Positions 6,162-12,643 of a stretch of 36,738 nt of DNA are shown in pieces. Each line of letters begins with the position of its first letter. Within the stretch, counting starts at the first letter, position 1. The DNA comes from a virus: the IMG/VR virus record IMGVR_UViG_3300021963_000340, positions 1 through 36,738 of that record; one strand, written 5' to 3'. Position numbers and translations under genes: made by a program. Under the pieces are notes generated by a model. That model saw only the letters and a program-made list of their open reading frames with translations. It ran no database searches and was not told the origin of the DNA.

Positions 6162-6541
6162 ACGTTCTCCTTCTTAATATGGGCGAGATCCTCACGCCCG
6201 TTGTAGTAGACCCCTAGATAACGACCGACGTAATCCAGGATCGACGAGCAATACTTGATGCGCGCATCCCCTTGCACTGGCCCTGACGGTGAGCCTTTGC
6301 TGCCCGTCCACCCGTCGATGACCTCCTCTAGCGGCGCACCCCATTGCAACAGCTTACTGTTCGATCTGGCGGCCTCGTCGTAGAGCCAGCGTCGCTCGCT
6401 GCCCGTCTGCTCCACGGCGAGAAATAGCTCACCGACCCGTCCGTCGGGATAGAAGCCTGTGTCAAGATAGACACGCACCCCGCCGATCTTGACCCCTTGG
6501 CGCACGACCTGCCGCCGATTCGGTAGAGGCTCAAAGCTCAT
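6158..6541 (-). CDS. Stand-alone TSCPD domain protein
   Basis: 127 residues. From residue 20 on it matches the TSCPD domain (PF12637) found at the C-terminus of B12-dependent ribonucleotide reductases: GELFLAVEQTG, SKLLQWGAPLEEVIDGW, GSPSGPV and IKYCSSILDYVGRYLG. The large catalytic reductase part is absent here and nowhere in the window, so this domain works alone, maybe by acting on the host enzyme; that is inference. An in-frame GTG at 6547 exists, but the ATG at 6541 has GAAGGG eight bases upstream and is preferred. Confidence 0.75.
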   Translation of the reverse strand: MSFEPLPNRRQVVRQGVKIGGVRVYLDTGFYPDGRVGELFLAVEQTGSERRWLYDEAARSNSKLLQWGAPLEEVIDGWTGSKGSPSGPVQGDARIKYCSSILDYVGRYLGVYYNGREDLAHIKKENV

Positions 6542-6559
6542 ATCCACATCCCTTCAAGT

Positions 6560-6751
6560 TTACCACCACCACAACTCGATCCTGCCATAGATATACAGGG
6601 CAATCGCCGTGAGAATCAAGATCGCCCCGTAGATCGCGTGGACCGTCATGGCCCGATCTTCAGGCCGAGACAGCTCCCGCCCTTGCTGTAGCCAGGGGGC
6701 CACATCGAGCTGGATCAGACTTCTCCGCTGATTGGGCCGTGGATCGCTCAT
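6560..6751 (-). CDS. Small single-span membrane protein
   Basis: 63 residues. A charged N-terminal half (DPRPNQRRSLIQ) is followed by one membrane helix at about 38-56 (VHAIYGAILILTAIALYIYG) and a tryptophan-rich end (RIELWWW). The start overlaps the stop of the preceding gene (ATGA). No family recognised; a membrane anchor or membrane-acting early protein is possible. Confidence 0.55.
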   Translation of the reverse strand: MSDPRPNQRRSLIQLDVAPWLQQGRELSRPEDRAMTVHAIYGAILILTAIALYIYGRIELWWW

Positions 6752-7275
6752 AACGTCACCAGGACAGGGTAACGCTCGACGAGCGCATCAATCTCCTGCT
6801 CCCCTAGCGTCAGCATCTTCTGGGTCAATTCTGTGCGTTTTGCGGCCTGTCGTGCGGTGAAGTCTTGGATCGCCGCTGGACGGTCCTTCAAGACTGCCGT
6901 ATTGATCTGGTCTTGCAAGCCTAGCACTTCACCGACCATGAAGATCGTCTCGTAGAGTCCCCGTCCGAACTCATCGACATCAATGTGACCGGACTGGTCG
7001 CAGGTGATCTTCGCTGGCTGTGGTGACAGGAGCTTAATCGTGTTCCTGAGTGCGTCGATGCTCGGCCAATACTCGCCTTGCGCGGCCTGTTGACAGGCTT
7101 GCATCCAGATCGGGTACGTGGTCTGGGTGAAGGCGCGATAATAGAACTCCGACTGCACATCCGCAGGGACAGGTTCACCCAATGGCGTCATCGCGGTCGT
7201 TGGGCGATACGTCTTCCCCCACGGCTGTGCTGTCAGAAAGAGCCAACCTTTCAGGAAATCTGGTCGTGTCAGCAT
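6748..7275 (-). CDS. Hypothetical protein next to replication gene
   Basis: 175 residues beginning MLTRPDFLKGWLFLTAQPWG, with a conserved-looking FLKGW..L..QPWG...Y and a WPSIDALRNTI segment that I have seen in proteins adjoining phage replication genes, but without an assigned role. AGGAG lies about nine bases before the ATG. The start lies 101 bases inside the preceding gene, an unusually long overlap. The rest is helical (DFTARQAAKRTELTQKML). Confidence 0.65.
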   Translation of the reverse strand: MLTRPDFLKGWLFLTAQPWGKTYRPTTAMTPLGEPVPADVQSEFYYRAFTQTTYPIWMQACQQAAQGEYWPSIDALRNTIKLLSPQPAKITCDQSGHIDVDEFGRGLYETIFMVGEVLGLQDQINTAVLKDRPAAIQDFTARQAAKRTELTQKMLTLGEQEIDALVERYPVLVTL

Positions 7276-7729
7276 GGTGTTGTTCTCCTCGTGCTAGAAA
7301 TGAATCGAATGTATTCATAGGCTTCGCGGCTTCTTGGTCCATCCATCGGCCTTGATTGAGCCAGGTCGCAGGGAGGGGGATGAACTGCCCCCCGTCTTTC
7401 AGCCATTGCTCGCTCCGCTTCGCCGCATCGACCGCGAGCAGAATCGTCTCGATGGTCGGCTTGTCAAACGCCCCGCCCCACGCCTTGAATGCGGCTTTTT
7501 TGCCTGTCTTTTTCGGGTAGCAGAGCCAAAACCGCTCGAAATCGCCTAGCTCTAGCGCGACGGTCGGCTTCTTGACTGCAACCGGCACCGCTCGCCATTC
7601 TAGGCACCATTCGTCGTCGTCTACCGATGGGAAGCCATTTGCCTCAGGTGCGCGAAGGCGACACTCCCCTGAAACCCCCATCTCCATATAGCTAGCGTAT
7701 GCGTGGCATGTCCGACAATGTTTGTCCAT
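7175..7729 (-). CDS. Replication-initiator-like protein with N-terminal Cys cluster
   Basis: 184 residues from the ATG at 7729, chosen for CGGAGT six bases upstream. The N-terminus (MDKHCRTCHAY...GECRL...DEWCLEW) has four or five cysteines like a small zinc site. The C-terminal part FERFWLCYPKKTGKKAAFKAW...GGQFIPLPATWLNQGRWMD is the domain that ends many phage replication-initiation (O-like or DnaT-like) proteins. I infer a role in starting phage DNA replication with host machinery. The usual N-terminal winged helix is missing, replaced by the Cys cluster. Its 3' end overlaps the next gene by 101 bases. Confidence 0.65.
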   Translation of the reverse strand: MDKHCRTCHAYASYMEMGVSGECRLRAPEANGFPSVDDDEWCLEWRAVPVAVKKPTVALELGDFERFWLCYPKKTGKKAAFKAWGGAFDKPTIETILLAVDAAKRSEQWLKDGGQFIPLPATWLNQGRWMDQEAAKPMNTFDSFLARGEQHHADTTRFPERLALSDSTAVGEDVSPNDRDDAIG

Positions 7730-8008
7730 CTCTACTCCGTTCAATGTAATTTTCAGACAAGACTCGGACTTTCTTCTTCCCAACTGGTATCTCTAGAGAG
7801 AGAATGACCTGGTTGGTTCGCGGTCGCTCCATAGTGGGCTCAGCCAGTATGGGCGCGGAGGGGAGAAAGGCCGCTGACGGACTAAACACAGCGTTGAAAA
7901 GCCCCTGGACCCGCGTAGCACGTACCGACCTATCTGGGTCGGCGCAGTCATCGGTTTTTTCTTTGTGGGCCGTGGAGAGGGAATCGGTTAACCACCACGA
8001 AACGAAGG

Positions 8009-8058
8009 CAAAAAGAGAGGCCCGTTGAATCCAGTTCACGGCTGGACTCATTGGGCCT
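8009..8058 (-). terminator. Rho-independent terminator in early unit
   Basis: On the minus strand AGGCCC pairs with GGGCCT around an inner stem GAGTCCAG/CTGGATTC (one G-U pair) with loop CCGTGAA; the hairpin is followed by CTCTTTTTG. It would end transcripts before the replication gene or finish the small RNA. Confidence 0.6.
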
Positions 8059-8128
8059 CGTGGGGAGCGGGCTGGTAGCCCAGGGAACGATGGCGACAAT
8101 GTGAAGTGCCGTGAACACTCCTTCGTCT
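8009..8128 (-). ncRNA. Candidate small structured RNA
   Basis: A minus-strand transcript from the promoter-like element at 8135-8164 would begin near 8128 and end at the T-run at 8010-8014. It contains hairpin GGGCT/AGCCC (8069-8081) and a long terminator hairpin (8018-8058). The sequence GTTCACGG (8116-8109) is complementary to CCGTGAAC in the terminator loop (8041-8034), which would give a pseudoknot or compete with the hairpin. One stem position is G-U on the minus strand but A-C on the plus, favouring a minus-strand RNA. No known RNA family recognised. Confidence 0.45.
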
Positions 8129-8134
8129 GCATGG

Positions 8135-8164
8135 TTTCTACTCCACTTCGCATCGTGGTGTCAA
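8135..8164 (-). promoter_or_regulatory. Promoter-like element, leftward
   Basis: TTGACA at 8164-8159 on the minus strand is followed after 18 bases by TAGAAA (8140-8135). The -35 lies within a 12-mer, TGGTGTCAAGAC (plus strand), that recurs at 12641-12652 in the control region upstream of the early unit. The -10 match is only four of six. Confidence 0.35.
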
Positions 8165-8217
8165 GACTTTTCTGAAGTGTAATTTAAGCTCGCCAACAAG
8201 ATTTCTGTAATTACACA

Positions 8218-8520
8218 TTATTCGACCCATCGCCAGATTTTCAGTTCCCTGCCGTGATTCGTGGCAATCCCTGACTTTTTGTACCCGATGATGTACCAGC
8301 CATCCCCTCGAAAGATGCACCCCCAACTGTTCTGGCTATGCGGTTCAATGCCTCGTGCGCTCGCCCAGGCCCGTAGCTCGTCCGTTGAGACCTGCCCTGC
8401 GTCTGCGCTGATCTTCCTGGCCCGTTCCCGCATCATCTGAATAAACTCCGCATCGACGGACTGCTCAAGTCGATCCTGTCCCGCCTTCTTTCTTGCGAGT
8501 CCGAGTGCTAGTTGTGTCAT
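8218..8520 (-). CDS. Hypothetical phage early protein (wHTH-like)
   Basis: 100 residues. The pattern FIQMMRERARKISADAGQVSTDELRAWASARGIEPHSQNSWGCIFRGDGW...ELKIWRW is shared by a common family of short phage proteins near replication genes; the Val-Ser-Thr-Asp-Glu-Leu-Arg-x-Trp-Ala block looks like a winged-helix start. Its role is not known to me; DNA binding or replisome contact is possible. It is the gene directly upstream of the structured gap and its ATG is near the stop of the next gene. Confidence 0.65.
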   Translation of the reverse strand: MTQLALGLARKKAGQDRLEQSVDAEFIQMMRERARKISADAGQVSTDELRAWASARGIEPHSQNSWGCIFRGDGWYIIGYKKSGIATNHGRELKIWRWVE

Positions 8521-8873
8521 AATTCCTCCTGTAGTTCGCCACCGTCTTGCAGCTCGGCCAATCTGTTTTTAATCGCGTCGTCGCTCATATCAACTCGCAT
8601 AGTCAGATCGAATCGTTCGCACAGGCACCGCTGTAAGCATGATTCGAGTGTCGCCAGCGAATTATTATCTAGATAATCTAGCGTGATCTCCCCTGTGTCT
8701 TCGCTAGGACAAAGTGAGTCGTGATGTAGTCGCATGACCAGTGGGAGCGGCATCGCCTCTATACAGGAAGCTGTAAGTATCGGGATAATCATTTCGTGCG
8801 TGAGTCCAGGCATAAACACTTCAGGGTAATGATTTTCGTTCACGAAGTATGGTTCAGCGTTCATCTGTCTCAT
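8517..8873 (-). CDS. Hypothetical early protein
   Basis: 118 residues, acidic, with four cysteines (TASCIEAM, DSLCPSED, ESCLQRCLCERF) but no regular zinc-ribbon spacing. AGGAG stands eight bases before the ATG at 8873, which overlaps the stop of the RusA-like gene. The C-terminus is acidic (LAELQDGGELQEEL). No family recognised. Confidence 0.6.
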   Translation of the reverse strand: MRQMNAEPYFVNENHYPEVFMPGLTHEMIIPILTASCIEAMPLPLVMRLHHDSLCPSEDTGEITLDYLDNNSLATLESCLQRCLCERFDLTMRVDMSDDAIKNRLAELQDGGELQEEL

Positions 8874-9250
8874 GCGTGTTCTCCTGCGTATTCGGTTAAG
8901 GTGATGATCGCCCCAGGTGCGTCCTTCTTCATGGGGCGGCGTAGCCAGTGAACGTCCCAGATGAGTCCGTCATCGTCGATAGTCCCTGCTTTGGCGAGGA
9001 CATGGAAGATCGCGTCCAGAATCCCGCTCACATCGCGTACCCGTCGGTCTCCTGGCGTATATTCGACCCGTAGCACCACCGGCATCGCAGCGGTCGGCTT
9101 CGTGCCGCGCTGGGCAACGATTTGGTTCAAGACATCCTCCCGCCAGAGGATGAATCGCGCATCAGGGTACTTATGGATCTTCCCTCCTCTCACGCAGAGC
9201 TTGATCTGATTCTTCCCGCTCGGCAGTTGCCCTTTGAGTACTAGGATCAT
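8870..9250 (-). CDS. rusA: RusA-like Holliday-junction resolvase
   Basis: 126 residues, the usual length for RusA (about 120). It has the LPSGKNQIK N-terminal block, RRVRDVSGILDAIFHVLAKAGTIDDDGLIW and a final beta strand GAIITL. The aspartates at about 73, 79 and 92-94 are the metal-binding residues of this fold (PF05866). The enzyme would cut four-way junctions made by recombination or replication, in the cytoplasm. It sits two genes from the ERF annealing protein, a common phage recombination pair. Confidence 0.85.
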   Translation of the reverse strand: MILVLKGQLPSGKNQIKLCVRGGKIHKYPDARFILWREDVLNQIVAQRGTKPTAAMPVVLRVEYTPGDRRVRDVSGILDAIFHVLAKAGTIDDDGLIWDVHWLRRPMKKDAPGAIITLTEYAGEHA

Positions 9251-9558
9251 GCTAGTTCCTCCTTCATGCGGTGATCGGCGGGCGGGGCTTTTGTGAGTCT
9301 CGCCTTACGGACGAGGGCGGCGAGACTCTCCACCTTGAGCGGCTTCGCCCCTGCGCCTCTGGAGAGTTCGCCCCAGAGGTTCTCCGGTTCATTGACCCTG
9401 ACTAGCAGGAAATCGAGCGCATCAGCCTGTTCGCACTCAGGGTCTTTCCTCCCCAGGTCTGCAATGGCCCCCCAGATCACATGCAGAGCCAGGCGCACGT
9501 AGAGTTCGTGGTCTTGGTGGGCGTAGTCGATGACCCACTTCTGGCGCGGCTCGCTCAT
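9247..9558 (-). CDS. Hypothetical early protein between ERF and RusA genes
   Basis: 103 residues, helical, starting MSEPRQKWVIDYAHQDHE and ending KAPPADHRMKEELA. It overlaps both the ERF gene and the RusA-like gene by four bases, so it is co-translated with recombination genes and may help them, but no motif shows this. Confidence 0.6.
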   Translation of the reverse strand: MSEPRQKWVIDYAHQDHELYVRLALHVIWGAIADLGRKDPECEQADALDFLLVRVNEPENLWGELSRGAGAKPLKVESLAALVRKARLTKAPPADHRMKEELA

Positions 9559-10313
9559 GCTGGCTCCTGTGTCGGATCAGGGAAGCGAGCGAGCTGCTCG
9601 GCGCGAATCGCCATCAGGCAGGATTCCCACTCCTCGGCATAGCGGCTTGAGGCATTCTTCGGGTCTTGCATCTTGCCGATGTAGTATTGCGCGAGCCAAT
9701 CCACATCCGCGTCACAAAGTGCCGTAATCGCCTGGCCCTTGTTCTTGCCGAACGGGACGATGAAGGGGGCCAGGTCCACGCTATCGCCCTGTGGCGGGGC
9801 AGCAGGGGCCACTCTAGGGGCTGGTCTAGGTGCGTAGGTTGGGGCAGGATGGGCAGCGGCGACCTCATGCGTCACCTCGTCGGCGTCATGGTCCCCCTCG
9901 GTGGGGATGCAAAACGTGAGCAAAACCGCGTACTTATAGGCCGCGCTCATGGCTTTATTCGTGGCCTTGTCTGCGCTGTCCATCGCCTCGCCGTACAGCA
10001 CGGCATCATGGCGGCTCCCGTCCAGACTAGAGACAAACGAGAATTGGACTTTGACCGTGACGTAGAACAACGCCCCGCCTGATTTCGTAGCACGTTCGAT
10101 CACCTCGCGCTCTAGGACGGCCGGCACGATCACGAGGTTATGCGCTGGCAGTAACGCCCCTAGCGCGTTGAGACAATCATCAATCCCTCGGAACTTGTAG
10201 CCCTGTTGCTGGTTGGAGCGGTCCTTGGCGATGCCCTCCTTGGCAAGCTCGGCAGAGACATTCTGAATCGACGTATACACATACGGGACGGCTGCGGGTT
10301 GTTCATTTTGCAT
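9555..10313 (-). CDS. erf: ERF-family single-strand annealing protein
   Basis: 252 residues from the ATG at 10313, chosen because AAGGAG lies about eight bases upstream; a longer frame to 10460 overlaps the zinc-finger gene. The ERF core runs from about 12 to 160: YKFRGIDDCLNALGALL, an LFYVTVKVQFSFV sheet, and GEAMDSADKATNKAMSAAYKYAVLLTFCIPTEG. A Pro/Ala-rich linker leads to a C-terminal VPFGKNKGQAITAL...DVDWLAQYY domain of the type seen on exonuclease X-like and recombination proteins. It would anneal complementary strands, circularise or recombine phage DNA, and fits a genome with terminal redundancy. Confidence 0.9.
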   Translation of the reverse strand: MQNEQPAAVPYVYTSIQNVSAELAKEGIAKDRSNQQQGYKFRGIDDCLNALGALLPAHNLVIVPAVLEREVIERATKSGGALFYVTVKVQFSFVSSLDGSRHDAVLYGEAMDSADKATNKAMSAAYKYAVLLTFCIPTEGDHDADEVTHEVAAAHPAPTYAPRPAPRVAPAAPPQGDSVDLAPFIVPFGKNKGQAITALCDADVDWLAQYYIGKMQDPKNASSRYAEEWESCLMAIRAEQLARFPDPTQEPA

Positions 10314-10476
10314 GGAGTAACTCCTTCTTGGTGGTGGTAACGGTTGACTCTCTATAACAGGCCTGACAGAGTTGTGTCGCCCGATATTCGCGCCCGTAGG
10401 CGCAGGGTGCGTAGCAGGTCGCACAGGTAGGCCTTCTGCCGTTTTCGGCTTGTGCGGCACTGTAGCTAGTCCTCAT
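10303..10476 (-). CDS. Small zinc-finger protein
   Basis: 57 residues from the ATG at 10476 with GGAGGT upstream. Two CxxC knuckles are visible, CATCYAPC near 18-24 and CQACY near 40, with a basic tail. This is a treble-clef or zinc-ribbon size. It overlaps the start of the ERF gene by eleven bases and the end of the gene at 10466. Role unknown; nucleic-acid binding is plausible. Confidence 0.6.
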   Translation of the reverse strand: MRTSYSAAQAENGRRPTCATCYAPCAYGREYRATQLCQACYRESTVTTTKKELLHAK

Positions 10477-10747
10477 ATGACCTCCGTTCTTCTCGTCGCG
10501 CCTTGCGCCAGTCGTCATCCGCTTGGCATTGCCGCTCGTAGTTGATCGCCTGGCGATGCCGTGTGCGGAGTCGCCCCACCTCCTCCTCTGCGAGGATCTC
10601 CACCCCGCACCACTGGCAGGTGTCACCTAGATTGCCCTTGTGGTCCGTGTCGATCTCGTGCGGCTCCTTGTTGTCACACGAGGGGCAGTAATCTAGGTAG
10701 TCGCTGTCATACGGCTGCTCACAGTGTCCACAGCGTACAATAGACAT
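10466..10747 (-). CDS. Zinc-ribbon early protein
   Basis: 93 residues from the ATG at 10747, where AAGGAGG gives a strong ribosome site. It has CGHCEQPYDSDYLDYCPSC, a classic CxxC...CxxC ribbon, then CQWC with a charged helical C-terminus (RQAINYERQCQADDDWRKARREERR). Proteins like this usually bind nucleic acid or RNA polymerase; no closer family is recognised. Confidence 0.65.
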   Translation of the reverse strand: MSIVRCGHCEQPYDSDYLDYCPSCDNKEPHEIDTDHKGNLGDTCQWCGVEILAEEEVGRLRTRHRQAINYERQCQADDDWRKARREERRSYED

Positions 10748-10748
10748 C

Positions 10749-10928
10749 TCATGCCTCCTTATAGTCTCGTGCATCCTTGCCGTCCTGATATTGCTGATCG
10801 GCCCAATGGTCCCGCCGTGACTCGTCGCACACCTGGCAGGCGCAGCTCGTATAGTCACCTGTGCATGCAGGGTAGATGCGCTCTACGTGTTGCCGCGTGA
10901 TCTGTTTCATTAGTGCTAAATAGTCCAT
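10749..10928 (-). CDS. Short Cys-containing early protein
   Basis: 59 residues, MDYLALMKQITRQHVERIYP to DYKEA. AAGGAG lies five bases before the ATG. The centre has CTGDYTSCACQVCDE, a likely metal site, followed by a charged helix RRDHWADQQYQD. The TGA ends two bases before the next gene's ATG. It resembles a truncated relative of the next gene's Cys/charged-helix plan. Function unknown. Confidence 0.6.
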   Translation of the reverse strand: MDYLALMKQITRQHVERIYPACTGDYTSCACQVCDESRRDHWADQQYQDGKDARDYKEA

Positions 10929-10939
10929 GATGCTCCTTA

Positions 10940-11131
10940 TTATGGCTTGTAGAGTTTGTGGTAGAGTCCATACCGATGCTCGACCATCACGATATACGGC
11001 TCCAATGCTAGCTCTATATGCGAGGACTGACTAGAGCGCGGAACGGTCTCGACCAACCGCTTAAGTCGCGCTTTCAAGTCCTTGCTGATGTAGCACTGTA
11101 TTTTCGCCGTAGTTCGTCGATTGACTGCCAT
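10940..11131 (-). CDS. Ribbon-helix-helix-like DNA-binding protein
   Basis: 63 residues from the ATG at 11131 (AGGAGGG six bases upstream); a longer frame to 11158 has no ribosome site. AKIQCYISKDLKARLKRLVET fits the beta strand and first helix of a ribbon-helix-helix fold, and SQSSHIELALEPYIVMVE the second helix. It is the only regulator-like gene in the early unit. It could act as an early repressor on the nearby control region; this is inference. Confidence 0.6.
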   Translation of the reverse strand: MAVNRRTTAKIQCYISKDLKARLKRLVETVPRSSQSSHIELALEPYIVMVEHRYGLYHKLYKP

Positions 11132-11154
11132 GTGAAGCCCTCCTGGTGAATGAT

Positions 11155-11454
11155 TCACTGATGATTACAAATTGACTCTATGAAAGTCAACAGATTTTTT
11201 TGCTCGTGTAGCAAGCAAGCCACGGCGAGCGGCTCCACGACTAGCTCCCCAATCGCTTGCCTGGCCTTCGCATCCCTGAGCGCGGCGAAGTGTATCGCTT
11301 GTAGCTCTGGCCTGTACGGTACGGCTCGCCCTGCGCGGCCTGTGGCGACCAGTTCATGCGCGTATAGCTCGACCTCTAGTTTCAGTCTTTCGCTTTCGTC
11401 CGGTTCGGCGTGTATCAGTCTAATGAGCGTATCCTGTGCCTCTTGTAGTGTCAT
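11155..11454 (-). CDS. Hypothetical early protein
   Basis: 99 residues, helical throughout (TLQEAQDTLIRLIHAEPDESERLKLEVELYAHELV), with two cysteines near the C-terminus. A GGGGGA stretch precedes the ATG. The stop TGA lies in the region just upstream of the ribbon-helix-helix gene's ribosome site. No family recognised. Confidence 0.6.
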   Translation of the reverse strand: MTLQEAQDTLIRLIHAEPDESERLKLEVELYAHELVATGRAGRAVPYRPELQAIHFAALRDAKARQAIGELVVEPLAVACLLHEQKNLLTFIESICNHQ

Positions 11455-11462
11455 ACATCCCC

Positions 11463-11537
11463 CTAGAGCATAATTAGAACCGTGAAGATATAGCCAAGCG
11501 CAAGCAAGGCCGCAAACTGTAAGACTTGCAGGAGCAT
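11463..11537 (-). CDS. Possible 24-residue membrane peptide
   Basis: MLLQVLQFAALLALGYIFTVLIML is entirely hydrophobic. The ATG comes one base after the stop of the gene at 11539 and the TAG lies directly before the ribosome site of the next gene, so it fills a gap in the coupled chain exactly. GGAGG stands eleven bases upstream, a long spacing. A short hydrophobic peptide can arise by chance, hence low confidence. Confidence 0.4.
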   Translation of the reverse strand: MLLQVLQFAALLALGYIFTVLIML

Positions 11538-11538
11538 G

Positions 11539-11748
11539 TTATCTCTGGCCTCCCTTCCGTTGCAGTCGTTGCAGGTAGGCGAAGAAGTAGCGGCCTCGTG
11601 AGCCGTTCGCCTGTTTCGGCTTGCGGTACTTCACGAAGTTTGCTAGGTCTATGACGCGCTGGACTTCAGCCGTGGATAGGGTCAAGTAGTCCTTGCTCAG
11701 ATCAATTCCTGAAGTGGCGGCAAGCTCTACGTAGATTGCATTCTTCAT
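11539..11748 (-). CDS. Hypothetical early protein
   Basis: 69 residues: MKNAIYVELAATSGIDLSKD, a TAEVQRVIDLANFVKYRKPK helix and a basic C-terminus GRYFFAYLQRLQRKGGQR. GGGAGGG lies seven bases before the start. The basic end suggests nucleic-acid contact but no family is recognised. Confidence 0.6.
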   Translation of the reverse strand: MKNAIYVELAATSGIDLSKDYLTLSTAEVQRVIDLANFVKYRKPKQANGSRGRYFFAYLQRLQRKGGQR

Positions 11749-11763
11749 GGTATACCCTCCCTT

Positions 11764-12195
11764 TTAGTAAATGGCGGTCCCGCGTGAATAAATCGAGTCA
11801 ATCTGGTCGATGCTCCCCCCGTTCCATGTCACTTGCTCCGCTGTGAGGAGGTACAGGGCCGCGCCTCGTGGGTCGGTTTGTATGTAGGCGTGGAGCGTAG
11901 GGTATTTGGAGAGAATCAGGGCCAGGCGTTTCCGTGCGCCTGTTTCACGGTCTGGTATCTGGTAGCGTCGTGGCTCGGCCTCCGCATGTGCATGGCGTAC
12001 CATGTAGGGCTTGCCTGTAGTCTCGTCCCGCTCGATGCTCCAGCTTGCGTATTCGTTACCGTCCCCACATTCCAGCTCGAACCACCGGCGGAGTGTCATG
12101 CTGATATGGCGGAGCTTTTGTGCATCGTCATAGCCGATGCCTAAGCGGTTCAGGCGGTCTGTTACTTCGTATCGTTCTTTCCGTGTCGTTCTCAT
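11764..12195 (-). CDS. Hypothetical conserved-type early protein
   Basis: 143 residues. The sequence KERYEVTDRLNRLGIGYDDAQKLRHISMTLRRWFELECGDGN, with GKPYMVRHA and an ALILSKYPTLHAYIQTDPRGAALYLL block, has the look of a family common in early regions of environmental phages, for which I know no function. GGAGAG precedes the ATG, which overlaps the stop of the first gene of the unit. Confidence 0.65.
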   Translation of the reverse strand: MRTTRKERYEVTDRLNRLGIGYDDAQKLRHISMTLRRWFELECGDGNEYASWSIERDETTGKPYMVRHAHAEAEPRRYQIPDRETGARKRLALILSKYPTLHAYIQTDPRGAALYLLTAEQVTWNGGSIDQIDSIYSRGTAIY

Positions 12196-12425
12196 GGTCT
12201 CTCCGTTCTGCCAGCTACAAGGCGGCTGGACCGCTCTAGGTTATACGGTCGCGGCAATGATAGCCCCTTGCCGGCATTAGAGACCGCCACGTCGCAATAG
12301 GCCCAATGATAGTCATTGATCCCGTAGTTATCGTCAGCCCACTGCTCGCATGCGTCATTATCAGCCCCCGTATGGTGCGCGACTTGCTGGCCCGTCTCAT
12401 TGCTGTAGACGTAGATGGTCGTCAT
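12192..12425 (-). CDS. First gene of leftward early unit, hypothetical
   Basis: 77 residues starting MTTIYVYSNETGQQVAHHTG. AGGAGGG lies eight bases before the ATG, the best ribosome site in the unit. Two beta strands and an acidic DNDACEQWADDNYGIND stretch are visible; the C-terminus is basic. It is expected to be the earliest protein made if the promoter lies in 12426-12720. No family recognised. Confidence 0.65.
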   Translation of the reverse strand: MTTIYVYSNETGQQVAHHTGADNDACEQWADDNYGINDYHWAYCDVAVSNAGKGLSLPRPYNLERSSRLVAGRTERP

Positions 12426-12505
12426 GTTCGGTCCCTCCTAGTTCCGGTAGCGTGATTGCCACCGATGCTAGGATGTATTGCAAGGGCCATGCTAGATTGC
12501 AGGAA

Positions 12506-12636
12506 ACGTAAGTCATTGAAAGTAATTGAAATATCAGGAAAGGCCGCAAGGCCACGACAAGACAAGTGGGGCAGTCTGGTACGGCAAATACGCAAGTCAT
12601 TGATTTTACTAGTGGGGCGAAAAGGCAGGGTGGGGC
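12506..12636. repeat. Iteron-like short repeats (AAGTCATTGA and GTGGGGC)
   Basis: AAGTCATTGA occurs at 12510-12519 and 12594-12603 (within ACGYAAGTCATTGA), with a tandem variant AAGTAATTGA at 12520-12529. GTGGGGC occurs at 12566-12572, 12612-12618 and 12630-12636. The spacing lies just upstream of the early unit. Confidence 0.6.
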
Positions 12637-12643
12637 GAAATGG

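Larger units (their letters stand above)
7730..8217. other. 488-bp gap inside early unit with RNA signals
   Basis: This is the only large break in the otherwise overlapping early gene chain. Open frames cross it on both strands (for example 7692-8153 minus and 7804-8028 plus), but they lack ribosome sites and have composition unlike proteins. It holds a promoter-like element, three hairpins and a terminator on the minus strand (separate entries), and a further hairpin CCGACC/GGTCGG around 7926-7943. Confidence 0.6.

Noticed and set aside
7692-8153. Long minus-strand open frame of 153 codons across the early gap
   Set aside because: No ribosome site at its possible starts, Pro/Ser/Arg-rich composition unlike its neighbours, and it overlaps promoter, hairpin and terminator signals as well as the initiator gene's N-terminus.
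10314-10460. 49-codon N-terminal extension of the ERF gene
   Set aside because: Pro/Arg-rich, lies over the zinc-finger gene, and the downstream ATG has a strong ribosome site.
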